Origin: Vibrio palustris
Lineage (GTDB): Bacteria; Pseudomonadota; Gammaproteobacteria; Enterobacterales; Vibrionaceae
Direction of reading: 5' to 3'
DNA length: 64,000 nucleotides
Assembly: GCF_024346995.1 (NCBI RefSeq)
Contig: NZ_AP024887.1
Location: forward strand, 186,001-250,000
Below the pieces are notes generated by a model, which was not told the DNA's origin, did no database searches, and saw nothing but the letters and a program-made list of their open reading frames with translations. A program made the translations under genes and the position numbers. The first letter of the stretch is position 1, and every line of letters begins with the position of its first letter. Below, piece after piece: positions 1-10,947 of the stretch.

Positions 1-63
1 CGGGGGAATCAATTTAAGCGTCAATAGAGCGACAGTGCACAGAGAGGTCAGAGCTTTTTTCAC
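1..63 (-). CDS. Start of an exported protein (partial, runs off left edge)
   Basis: Read leftward from a GTG at 63, the frame is open to the window edge. It gives MKKALTSLCTVALL followed by more hydrophobic residues, a typical signal-peptide start. AGGA lies about six bases upstream of the GTG, which supports this start. Only 21 codons are present, so the mature protein cannot be identified. It is the fourth leftward gene of a run of three lipoprotein genes and probably belongs to the same transcription unit, since only 62 bases separate it from the preceding stop. Confidence 0.6.
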   Translation of the reverse strand, partial: MKKALTSLCTVALLTLKLIPP

Positions 64-88
64 AGTAGTTCCTAATATGAATAACCTA

Positions 89-112
89 AGAGACTACCCA
101 GCGGCAGTCTCT
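89..112 (-). repeat. Small inverted repeat between two exported-protein genes
   Basis: AGAGACT and AGTCTCT form a 7-bp stem around a short CC/GG inner stem. No T-run follows on the minus strand, the direction of the genes here, so it is more likely an RNA-stability or partial-termination hairpin than a strong terminator. Confidence 0.4.
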
Positions 113-125
113 TTTATTAGGCCAG

Positions 126-725
126 TTATAGGTTTTTCAAGTCATTTAGCGATTGCTTTAATTCTGACTCGGCTTTTTTATCATTAAACTTTTTCCATAA
201 AGAGGTATCTTGATTAATACCGTCTATGGCTTGGTTTAAGTTCGCTTGATAAGTGGGTTTATCCATACCTACCAGAACATACAAATCACCATTCGGGCTG
301 ACTTGGCTGACAATCAAACGGCTATTGGTGAGGGTGCGATCAACGATGGTTTTGGTGGCCGATTGCAGCGTTGTCTTAAAGGTTTCGGTTTGACCATTGT
401 CAGTCGATACACTTTGCGTACCTGATGTGGCTTGCTCAAACATACGCTGCACACGTGCTTCAAACTGCTGAGCAATGTTAGCGCGAGCATCATTGATAGC
501 AATTTGTCGCATCATCGATAAACCGGCAATGCTTTTTTGCGCGTAGCCTTTTGCGGCAATACCGAGATCGTTTGGCATTACATCACATACCCAGGCTGGT
601 GCTTCCGTGCTTTGCGCTTTTGGGTACTTACATTGCTGATAGTGTTGTGCATCGGCTGTGGTTTGTGTCGTTTGGCAGCCTGCTAATACTAGAGCGCTCA
701 GCCCCAAGGTTAATCGCATTTTCAT
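126..725 (-). CDS. LPP20-family lipoprotein
   Basis: A 199-residue protein with a lipoprotein signal (MKMRLTLGLSALVLAGC, lipobox LAGC), so probably outer-membrane anchored after lipidation. The mature part has the feel of LPP20/FlgP-like proteins: a Cys-rich start (CKYP, WVCDV), then a helical segment with many Ala/Gln (residues about 70-95), and a C-terminal strand-helix part including LYVLVGMDK. The start ATG at 725 has AGGA about eight bases upstream and follows the previous stop by one base, which implies translational coupling. Exact role unknown; LPP20-type proteins often serve in flagellar or envelope structures, but that is not shown here. Confidence 0.7.
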   Translation of the reverse strand: MKMRLTLGLSALVLAGCQTTQTTADAQHYQQCKYPKAQSTEAPAWVCDVMPNDLGIAAKGYAQKSIAGLSMMRQIAINDARANIAQQFEARVQRMFEQATSGTQSVSTDNGQTETFKTTLQSATKTIVDRTLTNSRLIVSQVSPNGDLYVLVGMDKPTYQANLNQAIDGINQDTSLWKKFNDKKAESELKQSLNDLKNL

Positions 726-726
726 A

Positions 727-1746
727 TTATAATCCTGCCGTTTCTTTTACCTTGTTTTTGGCTTTCTCTAACTGGCAGTCGATATCCGCCAAAGCACACT
801 GAATACCTGTATGAACCGTTGCACTGTCGCCTGCATGAATTTTTTGGGCCAGTTCTTCATCAATCGATACCCAAGAGTAATTGGGTTTTACGGCATCGTG
901 TTTGTTGTTGACGATATAACCTTTGCCTAATGTGAAGGTTTCAATTTCACCTCGGCTGTTTTTAATGCTTTGTGAGAAGTCGACGTCAGCTTTGGGTTGA
1001 ACATTACGGTTTGTACCTGCGCCGATACGTACCATATAGCCTGACTTTTCACACTGACGCATCGCTTCTACCGGAGCGGTTGCCGCGAGCATTTCTTGAA
1101 GCTCCATTGAATATTTCACTGCGCGCTCTGAAGCGGTACGAGCCATCGTGTTTTGTGAACTTTGATTGATAGGGCAGCGTGAGTTGTTGGTTTCGTTCTT
1201 GGCAGATTCATCTCCTTTCAGCTCAATACGTTTGACCAATTTCATACTTGGCAGCGCATACACTTTTGCGTTCGCAGTCACTTCTGCTCTGAATGAACAT
1301 GAGGCTGGGATAGTGTGGTAGTCACCGTCTTTATCTTTGTAAGTCCGTCGCTTAGTAAATGCTCGTGACAAATCCGATGAATTAATTTCGGTAATGACGG
1401 CGTAATCGGCAATCGGCACACCTTTATTATTGTAGCGACCACTTTTTTCAGCTAAACGAATTTCTTTATTCAACTTTTTCGCTACGTGGCGGTCGATAAG
1501 TTTGGTACCGGTTGCAAGAACTTGACCTTCCAGCTTATTAAGCATGGCGGCTTTCATTCGGCTTGCTGTCGCATCTTTGTAGCTGATTTCTACCGGCAGT
1601 ACGATAACTTTGACACTTGCGCTACTTTTGGCTGGTACGCTTGATTTTGGTAAGTCGACATTGGCTGTCGGAGGACATACCTCGGTTACCGAACAACCTG
1701 AAAGCACGGCGGTTAAGCCCAAAGCGATGACGGTTGGTTTAAACAT
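727..1746 (-). CDS. CsgG/LpoB-like lipoprotein of unknown role
   Basis: A 339-residue lipoprotein with signal MFKPTVIALGLTAVLSGC (lipobox LSGC). The first part (VKVIVLPVEISYKD, then LIDRHVAKKLNKEI and DYAVITEINSSDLS) resembles the nucleotide-binding-like fold of the CsgG/LpoB group: a beta strand, a helix with many Lys and Leu, then the 'tolerance/recall' strand. The C-terminal region (about 230-330) looks like a separate small beta domain with several Cys (CEKSGYM, CALADIDCQ). It sits between two LPP20-like lipoproteins in one leftward unit, which suggests a joint envelope complex. The family assignment is by pattern only; LpoB-type activation of a penicillin-binding protein is one possibility, not established. 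Confidence 0.55.
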   Translation of the reverse strand: MFKPTVIALGLTAVLSGCSVTEVCPPTANVDLPKSSVPAKSSASVKVIVLPVEISYKDATASRMKAAMLNKLEGQVLATGTKLIDRHVAKKLNKEIRLAEKSGRYNNKGVPIADYAVITEINSSDLSRAFTKRRTYKDKDGDYHTIPASCSFRAEVTANAKVYALPSMKLVKRIELKGDESAKNETNNSRCPINQSSQNTMARTASERAVKYSMELQEMLAATAPVEAMRQCEKSGYMVRIGAGTNRNVQPKADVDFSQSIKNSRGEIETFTLGKGYIVNNKHDAVKPNYSWVSIDEELAQKIHAGDSATVHTGIQCALADIDCQLEKAKNKVKETAGL

Positions 1747-1804
1747 AAATAGACAACTCCATATTTGTAATTATTGTAGCCTGTATACTCAGACTCTTTT
1801 GCAC

Positions 1805-2812
1805 TCAATTTAGATTGAGTGACGACCAAATCCCTGTATTTTTTATGATTTCAGAGAAGTTACGCTCGGCACTTTCATCGCCCATTGCCCGGTTTGATAC
1901 CGAGTTTCCTGTGGAAATGATTTCACTCGTGCTGAGCGTATGGTTGTTGTGTGCATTCGTAAGATGCAGTGTGGTGACCATGGTAGTAATGAACGACGAT
2001 TGAAGATAATCACGCCGAAACTCTGTGGTCATTGTTAACTTATGTGTTGCTTGGCGCGTGCTACCTTGGTGTGTCGCAATACCCTGCTGATTGATGGCGT
2101 TAGCGAGAAATTGAGCGCCTTTCTCATTGCCTGGCGAATGGTTAATGGCAATCAGTAGGGTGTTTTTTACTTGGTTTATTTTGCTGAGTAATGTGTCAAC
2201 GGTAGGCGCTTGAGGCAATGGAACGCTCGGAGTGAGCGAGCGTAACATGGCTTGTCGCGTTTGCACCTGAGCGAGAAAGTCTGTGTCATGGCGATGCTCT
2301 AGCCACCACAATAAATGGTCTTGATGTGAGTATTGGGCTAATGCTTGAGTTGCTTGATGGTTGATATCACTGATATCAGTACGGAGCTGATTAATGATAT
2401 GACTACGTTTGATTTGTGCTTGTACGTAATATCCCAAGTCGTTGTGCTCGACTTGAGGATAATCGATCCCGGTGAAGGTGATATTCGCCGTTCGACTATT
2501 GATATGACGCTGAGCAATTTGCGAGGCGGCGTCTAAGCGGCGTGTTTCGCCATTAATACTTTGTGTGTATTGACGGGAAGATGATGCGGATGACGACTGG
2601 GATTCAATCGAAACTAATAAATCGCTATTGATTTGGCTTAATGCGGTTTGTTTGGCTTCATACAAACTACGTCCATGTCCGACCGCCGATAAATACTGGG
2701 AGTGTTGCGTTTGCGTGACTTGAGGTTGTGTGTACCAATGTGGCGCGCTGGATTGACAAGCGCTGAGCAGTGTCACAAGCCCAATCACTAGCCAATTTTT
2801 CAATATGTTCAT
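1805..2812 (-). CDS. LPP20-like lipoprotein, two-domain
   Basis: The frame is open from a TTG at 2818, but the ATG at 2812 gives a clean lipoprotein signal (MNILKNWLVIGLVTLLSAC) and is chosen, for 335 residues. Residues about 25-145 carry an LPP20-type pattern: APHWYTQP, then YLSAVGHGRSLYEAKQTAL, then a Ser/Gln-rich stretch and GYYVQAQI. The remaining C-terminal half (about 200-335) has alternating strands and may be a second domain. It is the first gene of the leftward lipoprotein set; the next gene begins 58 bases beyond its stop. No good Shine-Dalgarno is visible. Function unknown; likely periplasmic face of the outer membrane. Confidence 0.65.
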   Translation of the reverse strand: MNILKNWLVIGLVTLLSACQSSAPHWYTQPQVTQTQHSQYLSAVGHGRSLYEAKQTALSQINSDLLVSIESQSSSASSSRQYTQSINGETRRLDAASQIAQRHINSRTANITFTGIDYPQVEHNDLGYYVQAQIKRSHIINQLRTDISDINHQATQALAQYSHQDHLLWWLEHRHDTDFLAQVQTRQAMLRSLTPSVPLPQAPTVDTLLSKINQVKNTLLIAINHSPGNEKGAQFLANAINQQGIATHQGSTRQATHKLTMTTEFRRDYLQSSFITTMVTTLHLTNAHNNHTLSTSEIISTGNSVSNRAMGDESAERNFSEIIKNTGIWSSLNLN

Positions 2813-3007
2813 TAACAAAAGCCATATCTTGAATGGTGAGCACCGCCCAATGGTTATCGACTAAAATAATGGGAAGTGTGAATATTTATGTTAAAAAGAT
2901 AGTAACGATAACTTCAGTGAATGTAATGTTTTTTTGCGATCGGCGTTCAAAAATTAGAGTTTGATCAAATATATTTGTCTTATTTATGGGATAAGCAAGA
3001 GATTTTA

Positions 3008-3613
3008 TTATTTGTTAATATTATCAATAATTTGCTGAATATATGGAACGAGTTCATTTATAAACCACGGATTTTTCTTGAGCCATATATTGTTGCGTGG
3101 CGAGGGGTGAGGCAAAGGAATGATTTGAGGTGCCCATGTCTTCCATTGTTTGACGGTGTCCGTCAGTGTTTTAGGGTGCGGTTTGGGTAAATATTCTTTT
3201 TGGGCGTATTGTCCGATCAACAGAGTTAACTCAATATTGGGCATATGATCGAATAGTGCTTGATGCCATTGAGGGGCACATTCTTTACGCGGTGGTAAGT
3301 CGCCACTTTTTCCTCGCCCAGGATAACAAAACCCCATGGGGACAATGGCAACAATGTTAGGGTTGTAGAAAGTATCTTTATCTATTCCTAGCCATTGTCT
3401 GAGGCGTTCTCCACTTGCATCATTAAAAGGGACACCACTTTCATGTACTTTGACGCCGGGTGCTTGTCCGATGATCAGGATGCGAGCATCTTGATGCGCT
3501 TGAATGACAGGGCGAGGGCCTAGCGGTAAATGCGCTTCACATAGACGACAATGTTTAACCCGGTCGAGTAGATGACGGAAACTTTCTTGATGAGTTGGAA
3601 TAATTTCGGACAT
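3008..3613 (-). CDS. Uracil-DNA glycosylase superfamily protein
   Basis: A 201-residue soluble protein. The N-terminus has CRLCEAHLPLGPRP, then LIIGQAPGVKVHESGVPF, the GQAPG-type loop of the COG1573-like branch of the uracil-DNA glycosylase superfamily, and the C-terminus has LPHPSPRNN, the second active-site loop. Start: the longer frame begins 13 codons earlier, but the ATG at 3613 has GGAGG at the right distance and is preferred. The Cys pair near the N-terminus recalls iron-sulfur UDGs, but the full four-Cys pattern is not seen, so a cluster is doubtful. It may excise uracil or act on another base; activity is inferred from motifs. Confidence 0.75.
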   Translation of the reverse strand: MSEIIPTHQESFRHLLDRVKHCRLCEAHLPLGPRPVIQAHQDARILIIGQAPGVKVHESGVPFNDASGERLRQWLGIDKDTFYNPNIVAIVPMGFCYPGRGKSGDLPPRKECAPQWHQALFDHMPNIELTLLIGQYAQKEYLPKPHPKTLTDTVKQWKTWAPQIIPLPHPSPRNNIWLKKNPWFINELVPYIQQIIDNINK

Positions 3614-3747
3614 AGAACCTCCGTATGAAGAAGTGTGCAAAAAATAAAACACGCGTTAAACGCTAAATGTGTCGGTTTACAGCTTTTTTCCCTACTGGTT
3701 ATCCAGTAAACTGCCGCTGTCTATTTTTCATTATTAATTGAGTGATT

Positions 3748-4335
3748 ATGCTACAAAACCCTCTGCAGCTTCGCCTTGAGAAGTTTGAACCTTGGCAACA
3801 GATTACCTTTATGGCGAGTTTATGTGAACGTATGTATCCAAACTATGCTGTCTTTTGTCAACACACTGATTTTGCTGGAGCTCGCGTATATCGTGAAATT
3901 CTAGATAGCGTTTGGGAGTTGCTGACGGTTAAAAATGCCAAGATCAATTTTGAACGCCAATTAGAAAAATTGGAAGATATTATTCCGGACTCTCAAGAGC
4001 ATGATTTTTATGCGGTGTATCCTGCGATTGATGCCTGTGAAGGATTAGCAGGACTATTGCATGGTTTACTGGATCGTGATGGCTTATTAGATGCTGTTAT
4101 GGATGTGAGCCAAGTTTCGTTACGGACTGTTGTACAGCTAGAAGAAGCTCAAGGCGCAGAAGTCATTAGTAATGAGAACCAAAAGCAGAATGAAACCGTG
4201 TGTGCCGAATGGGATGTACAGTGGGCGATTTTCCGTCCATTGAAAGAGTCGAAAGAGCGCGACATTGAGTTGATTAAAGATTTACGCCAAGAATTACGTG
4301 ATGAAGGTGTTAGTAATATTGGCATGAGTCTTTAA
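3748..4335 (+). CDS. yjaG: DUF416 family protein YjaG
   Basis: A 195-residue protein that closely resembles E. coli YjaG over its length: MLQNPLQLRLEKFEPWQQITFMASLCERMYPNY at the start, VYPAIDACEGL in the middle, and the C-terminal ERDIELIKDLRQELRDEG. A GTG six bases earlier is in frame, but the family start is MLQNP at 3748. The function of DUF416 is unknown; it is a soluble, mostly helical protein. In E. coli it lies directly upstream of hupA; here a beta-glucoside cassette separates the two. Confidence 0.9.
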   Translation: MLQNPLQLRLEKFEPWQQITFMASLCERMYPNYAVFCQHTDFAGARVYREILDSVWELLTVKNAKINFERQLEKLEDIIPDSQEHDFYAVYPAIDACEGLAGLLHGLLDRDGLLDAVMDVSQVSLRTVVQLEEAQGAEVISNENQKQNETVCAEWDVQWAIFRPLKESKERDIELIKDLRQELRDEGVSNIGMSL

Positions 4336-4409
4336 TGCTTGTTGCTTAATCCTCTCGCGATAACGCCCCTAAGAGGCAGACTCAAACGCGGATCGCTTTT
4401 GGGTTACCG

Positions 4410-4440
4410 TAACCCTTCCCAATAAAGGCAGGGTTATTTT
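4410..4440 (+). terminator. Terminator after yjaG
   Basis: TAACCCT and AGGGTTA pair, extended inward by CC/GG, and TTTT follows on the plus strand. A second small inverted repeat (GGGTTAC/GTAACCC, 4401-4415) overlaps its left arm. Confidence 0.6.
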
Positions 4441-4441
4441 C

Positions 4442-4462
4442 GCTCCCTCACCTAGAGGGAGC
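4442..4462 (-). terminator. Hairpin at the 3' end of the bglF unit
   Basis: GCTCCCTC and GAGGGAGC form a perfect 8-bp stem just past the stop of the leftward bglF gene. No strong T-run follows in that direction, so termination strength is uncertain. Confidence 0.45.
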
Positions 4463-4477
4463 AGAAAAAATTAACCG

Positions 4478-6481
<2,004 letters not shown>

Positions 6482-6518
6482 CTAGATGACGACCGTATGC
6501 AGTCTCATTTTTTAGCTT

Positions 6519-6548
6519 GGGTCTTGCCTGCCTAACCAGTAACAATCC
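6519..6548 (-). promoter_or_regulatory. RAT antiterminator site upstream of bglF
   Basis: On the minus strand the sequence begins GGATTGTTACTGG and ends GGCAGGCAAGACCC, which matches the ribonucleic antiterminator consensus bound by BglG/LicT proteins. Its 3' end can pair with a segment about 45 bases on (GGCTTTGGGCTCGC). The stem is imperfect and no T-run follows, so the competing terminator looks weak or decayed. Confidence 0.75.
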
Positions 6549-6638
6549 GAAATAGTGCCAAAGTATAGTGAAAGTTGTGTTCACCACTCTTGATAAGAGA
6601 AGTGAGTGGTGATGCGCGGTTTAACCGCACATCGAGAT

Positions 6639-7481
6639 TTAAATACTGCGTCTGACGCGTTCAATATGAATGGTCAAAAACATCATTTCTTCTTGTGTCA
6701 TCGCATGACGAAATTTTTCTTCAACGAAGAGATAGACTTTTTGAGTGCATTCAAATGATTGTGGATACTGTAAACGAATCGATTGAAACAGAGAATCGTC
6801 ATCGTCAATTTGTGCCGTATTGTGCATCATTCGATGAGCAAAAAACTTCAAATGTGTGACTAAACGCTGATAACTTAAGCTGTCCTCATCGATATTAATA
6901 CGCAGTTGGTACTTAACAATTTGGATAATGTCGCTGATAAGTGAGGTAATATCCATTGTATTATGCATATCTTCACTGAGTTGTGCATTCACAATATGTA
7001 GAGCGACAAAGCCTGCTTCGTCTTCGGGAAATTGGATACCAGAAACGGCCTTAATAATATCTAAAGCCTTTAAGCCAATCGCGTATTCTTTGGGATAGAG
7101 TTTTTTAATGTCCCACAACATCGCATTTTGGATGTTCTTACCCTGAACACAGCGCTCTAAGGCAAAATGAAGGTGGTCAGCTAACGAAATACGGATACTT
7201 GGGTGTAATTCACTATTGAGAGAATGTTCGGCCATTTTCACAATGTCTTCTGTTGCCAAAAGTAAATCCATGGGAATACTGGCCAGTAATTCATGATAGC
7301 GATTATCGATATTGCCATCGGTACTGTGCTCGAGACGAAACACTTTCTCGATGATATCTTCCATCACTTGCATGCCTGGTTTCATTTGAAAGCCTAGGCC
7401 TTTGCCCATGACGACAATCTCATGATTGTCGGCATCGCGAGAAATGATTACGTTATTATTCAGTACTTTTTCAATTTGCAT
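6639..7481 (-). CDS. bglG: BglG/LicT-type transcriptional antiterminator
   Basis: A 280-residue RNA-binding antiterminator. The N-terminal CAT domain (1-about 55) starts MQIEKVLNNNVIIS and has VVMGKGLGFQ. Two PRD domains follow, with the expected regulatory histidines at about 103 (DHLHFAL), 162 (ALHIVNAQ), 210 (VTHLKFFAH) and 272 (TIHIERV). In the family, the permease phosphorylates the first PRD when sugar is absent, and HPr acts on the second. Start: a GTG two codons earlier is possible, but ATG at 7481 matches the family. Two RAT sites, upstream of bglF and of bglA, are its likely targets. A promoter with an operator-like palindrome lies upstream. Confidence 0.92.
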   Translation of the reverse strand: MQIEKVLNNNVIISRDADNHEIVVMGKGLGFQMKPGMQVMEDIIEKVFRLEHSTDGNIDNRYHELLASIPMDLLLATEDIVKMAEHSLNSELHPSIRISLADHLHFALERCVQGKNIQNAMLWDIKKLYPKEYAIGLKALDIIKAVSGIQFPEDEAGFVALHIVNAQLSEDMHNTMDITSLISDIIQIVKYQLRINIDEDSLSYQRLVTHLKFFAHRMMHNTAQIDDDDSLFQSIRLQYPQSFECTQKVYLFVEEKFRHAMTQEEMMFLTIHIERVRRSI

Positions 7482-7595
7482 AGTCACTCATTATTTTTTG
7501 GAGTTAGTGGCTATAAACACTTAGAGTTATTGCTCTATCGGCATTTTCTCTCTAAGTTTGTCTGTCATGTAGGATGATGTTCTGTATTCCTTGCC

Positions 7596-7624
7596 ATTAA
7601 ACTGTAACCGCTTTCATTTATCAA
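7596..7624 (-). promoter_or_regulatory. Candidate bglG promoter
   Basis: On the minus strand TTGATA and TTTAAT are separated by 17 bases, about 115 bases upstream of the bglG start. The spacer contains an operator-like palindrome (7603-7616). Confidence 0.5.
7603..7616. promoter_or_regulatory. LacI-family-like operator in bglG promoter
   Basis: TGTAACCGCTTTCA is a semi-palindrome of the kind bound by LacI/GalR-family repressors (TGNAANCG...CA). It lies exactly in the -35/-10 spacer of the candidate bglG promoter. No LacI-family gene is present in the window, so the regulator would act from elsewhere. Confidence 0.45.
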
Positions 7625-7761
7625 TATTCAATATGATTAACTGTGAGTTTGCTCTACTACTAAATATAAAATTAGTAATGGATATGATAAATATCTTTTT
7701 ATATCAAATATTTATTATTTTATTTGGCAGGGAAGGTTAGTTAGCTCGACATGAAAATAGG

Positions 7762-7783
7762 AAAGTGATGTTAATCACAGCTT
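7762..7783. promoter_or_regulatory. CRP-cAMP binding site between bglG and bglA
   Basis: The core AGTGATGTTAATCACA is nearly identical to the CRP consensus TGTGA-N6-TCACA. It lies in the divergent bglG/bglA intergenic region, about 80 bases upstream of the bglA RAT, where it could activate bglA and possibly bglG. Confidence 0.7.
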
Positions 7784-7844
7784 GAGGCTTTAGGTATTGC
7801 GAGGGCTAAGACGATTGCTTTAAGGTTTTACATAACAAATAAAT

Positions 7845-7874
7845 GGATTGTCACTGCGTTAAGCAGGCAAAACC
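7845..7874 (+). promoter_or_regulatory. RAT antiterminator site in bglA leader
   Basis: The 30-base element starts GGATTGTCACTGCG and ends GCAGGCAAAACC, an excellent match to the BglG/LicT RAT. Its last bases overlap the left arm of the terminator at 7869-7929, so RAT folding and termination are mutually exclusive. Confidence 0.9.
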
Positions 7875-7929
7875 TTATATCGATACTAAGAGCGTTTACG
7901 CTATGGGGATCGATATAAGGTTTTTTTTT
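7869..7929 (+). terminator. Conditional terminator in bglA leader
   Basis: A perfect 16-bp stem (arms AAAACCTTATATCGAT and its complement) with a 24-base loop is followed by a run of nine Ts. It ends about 50 bases before bglA and overlaps the RAT, the classic arrangement for BglG-controlled attenuation. Confidence 0.92.
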
Positions 7930-7971
7930 GCCTTTAATATCGTCAGCGATGACATCACACCGAGGAGTTAA

Positions 7972-9396
<1,425 letters not shown>

Positions 9397-9838
9397 CTCC
9401 CTCCTGTTGTTTAAATGCACCCCTGTCGTTTAACTGCATAGTTGGTTTACGGAGCTGTCGCTGTAGTGATAGCTCCGTTTTTTTATGCTTTGTTTTTGTG
9501 CATGTTACTGTCACTAAAGAGCGCAATTTTGGACGTAAAATACAGCCATAATAAGCGACGTTTTGTCACGCGATTGTCATAAAATTAGTGGTGCTTGCAA
9601 GGCTAAATCGCAGGCCATGACTGACTTGAGTGGGTAGCATGTGATTGCTATCTTGCGATTCGTTGCGTCAAAATTAGCCAATAAAATTGGTCAAGGATTA
9701 ACAATTTGTGAGATCGCACTCATATTACGGTCAAAAGTGCGTCAGAGTCGCTGATCTTACGCGACAAACCTTTGCCATACGGGCTATTTATGTTTTAGAG
9801 TGAACTCAACTCGATAACCTATAAAGAAGGGAAACCTA
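9397..9838 (+). other. Intergenic region bglA-hupA
   Basis: This 442-base stretch holds the bglA terminator (9449-9484) and the hupA upstream region. A candidate promoter TTAACA-17 bases-CATATT lies at 9698-9726, and a small palindrome CCAAT-AAA-ATTGG at 9678-9690. I see no gene in it; the rest is AT-rich. Confidence 0.5.
9449..9484 (+). terminator. Terminator after bglA
   Basis: ACGGAGCT and AGCTCCGT form an 8-bp stem with a 14-base loop and are followed by a run of seven Ts. Confidence 0.85.
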
Positions 9839-10111
9839 ATGAATAAGACCCAATTGATCGATTTTATTGCAGAGAAAGCAGACCTAACTAAAGCACAAGC
9901 AAAAGCCTCTCTTGAAGCAACTCTTGGCGCTGTTGAAGGTGCTCTAAAAGAAGGTGATCAGGTTCAACTAATCGGCTTTGGTACATTCAAAGTTAACCAC
10001 CGTGCAGCACGTACTGGCCGTAACCCTAAAACGGGTGATGAAATCCAAATTGCAGCAGCGAACGTTCCAGCATTCGTTGCCGGCAAAGCACTGAAAGACT
10101 CTGTAAAATAA
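9839..10111 (+). CDS. hupA: DNA-binding protein HU-alpha
   Basis: A 90-residue histone-like protein, the standard HU length. [23 protein letters not shown] is the N-terminal helical part; the DNA-binding arm region has the conserved GFGTFKV and RTGRNPKTG (with GR-NP typical of HU). It compacts and bends DNA as a dimer with HU-beta or itself. AGAAGGG lies upstream of the ATG. In E. coli the order is yjaG-hupA-yjaH; here the bgl cassette lies between yjaG and hupA, while yjaH follows as usual. Confidence 0.97.
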   Translation: MNKTQLIDFIAEKADLTKAQAKASLEATLGAVEGALKEGDQVQLIGFGTFKVNHRAARTGRNPKTGDEIQIAAANVPAFVAGKALKDSVK

Positions 10112-10121
10112 ATCAGTCTTT

Positions 10122-10150
10122 ATGACGTCGGGAGCTCTCGGCGTCATTAT
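10122..10150 (+). terminator. Hairpin after hupA
   Basis: ATGACG pairs with CGTCAT, extended inward by CGGGAG/CTCTCG. The tail is only weakly T-rich, so it may be a partial terminator or stabilising hairpin. Confidence 0.45.
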
Positions 10151-10161
10151 TTCGAACGATA

Positions 10162-10866
10162 ATGATGAAAACATACCGTCTCCCCTTCGTTTGCTGTTTA
10201 ACCACGATGCTACTGGCTGGATGCAGTAGTTTTAGTGATGCGAACGGTTCTAACGCTAAGCAGGTATTGAGCGGCGGAGAGCGAGTAGGTCATGATGTTC
10301 ATTTATTTTGGGTAACCCAAAATAAACAGACGGTAACCCAAGCGGCGGATTATGTCGTGACGGGTGACGGACACGGGTATAAGACAACCTATCAGTGGAC
10401 AGATGGCGTAGTGCGTGAAGTCGCGCGTCAAGGTGAAAGCCTGAAAAACGGTGAAGTGGTTCCTTTCGAAACATTACTGCGGTTTGATGCTCATGGTGAT
10501 GCGATTTATCAGCGTTATCGAGTCGATGGAAAAGTATTTCCTTTATCGCAACAGCAAACAGAGCAATATCAGCAACAAGCTCGTGATGTTTTAAAAGTCA
10601 CTACCGATGAACATAAACAAGGTTTAGAGTTAATCCAAGGCTATTGGAATGGACAGGCCTTTGAAACGTGTAATGGGCAACAATTTGCTTTGTTAACGTT
10701 TAATCATACGGTTGCGGATGCGATCGTTGAGCGTTTAGAATCTTCCAAGAGCTATATTGCCTTTGTTGGTCAGCGCTCTGGCGACACAGTGAAGATGGAG
10801 ACGATGTTGATGCTCAAAGAGAGTAATCATGGCTGCGTGACGCCTGAGAATGAAGTTGACGACTGA
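10162..10866 (+). CDS. yjaH: DUF1481 lipoprotein (YjaH-like)
   Basis: A 234-residue lipoprotein: signal MMKTYRLPFVCCLTTMLLAGC with lipobox LAGC. The mature part contains the DUF1481-type features GERVGHDVHLFWVTQ, then YQWTDGVVREV, and later TFNHTVADAIVERL. A second ATG one codon on is equally possible as the start. E. coli has yjaH immediately downstream of hupA, and the position here is the same. Function unknown; expected in the periplasmic or outer-membrane compartment. Confidence 0.8.
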   Translation: MMKTYRLPFVCCLTTMLLAGCSSFSDANGSNAKQVLSGGERVGHDVHLFWVTQNKQTVTQAADYVVTGDGHGYKTTYQWTDGVVREVARQGESLKNGEVVPFETLLRFDAHGDAIYQRYRVDGKVFPLSQQQTEQYQQQARDVLKVTTDEHKQGLELIQGYWNGQAFETCNGQQFALLTFNHTVADAIVERLESSKSYIAFVGQRSGDTVKMETMLMLKESNHGCVTPENEVDD

Positions 10867-10900
10867 GTGTCGCGCTTGTTAATTCACATGAGCAATCAAT

Positions 10901-10935
10901 AAAAAAGGGCGTGACCAGTGGTCACGCCCTTTTTA
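10901..10935. terminator. Bidirectional terminator between yjaH and purD
   Basis: AAAAAGGGCGTGACC and GGTCACGCCCTTTTT pair with almost no loop, with A-run and T-run on the two sides. It can end both the rightward yjaH and the leftward purD transcripts. Confidence 0.9.
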
Positions 10936-10947
10936 TTATGGTGAGAG

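Noticed and set aside
7488..7640. Possible third RAT site in the bglG leader
   Set aside because: The minus-strand segment GGTTACAGTTTAATGG shares only a few bases with the RAT consensus and has no terminator beside it.
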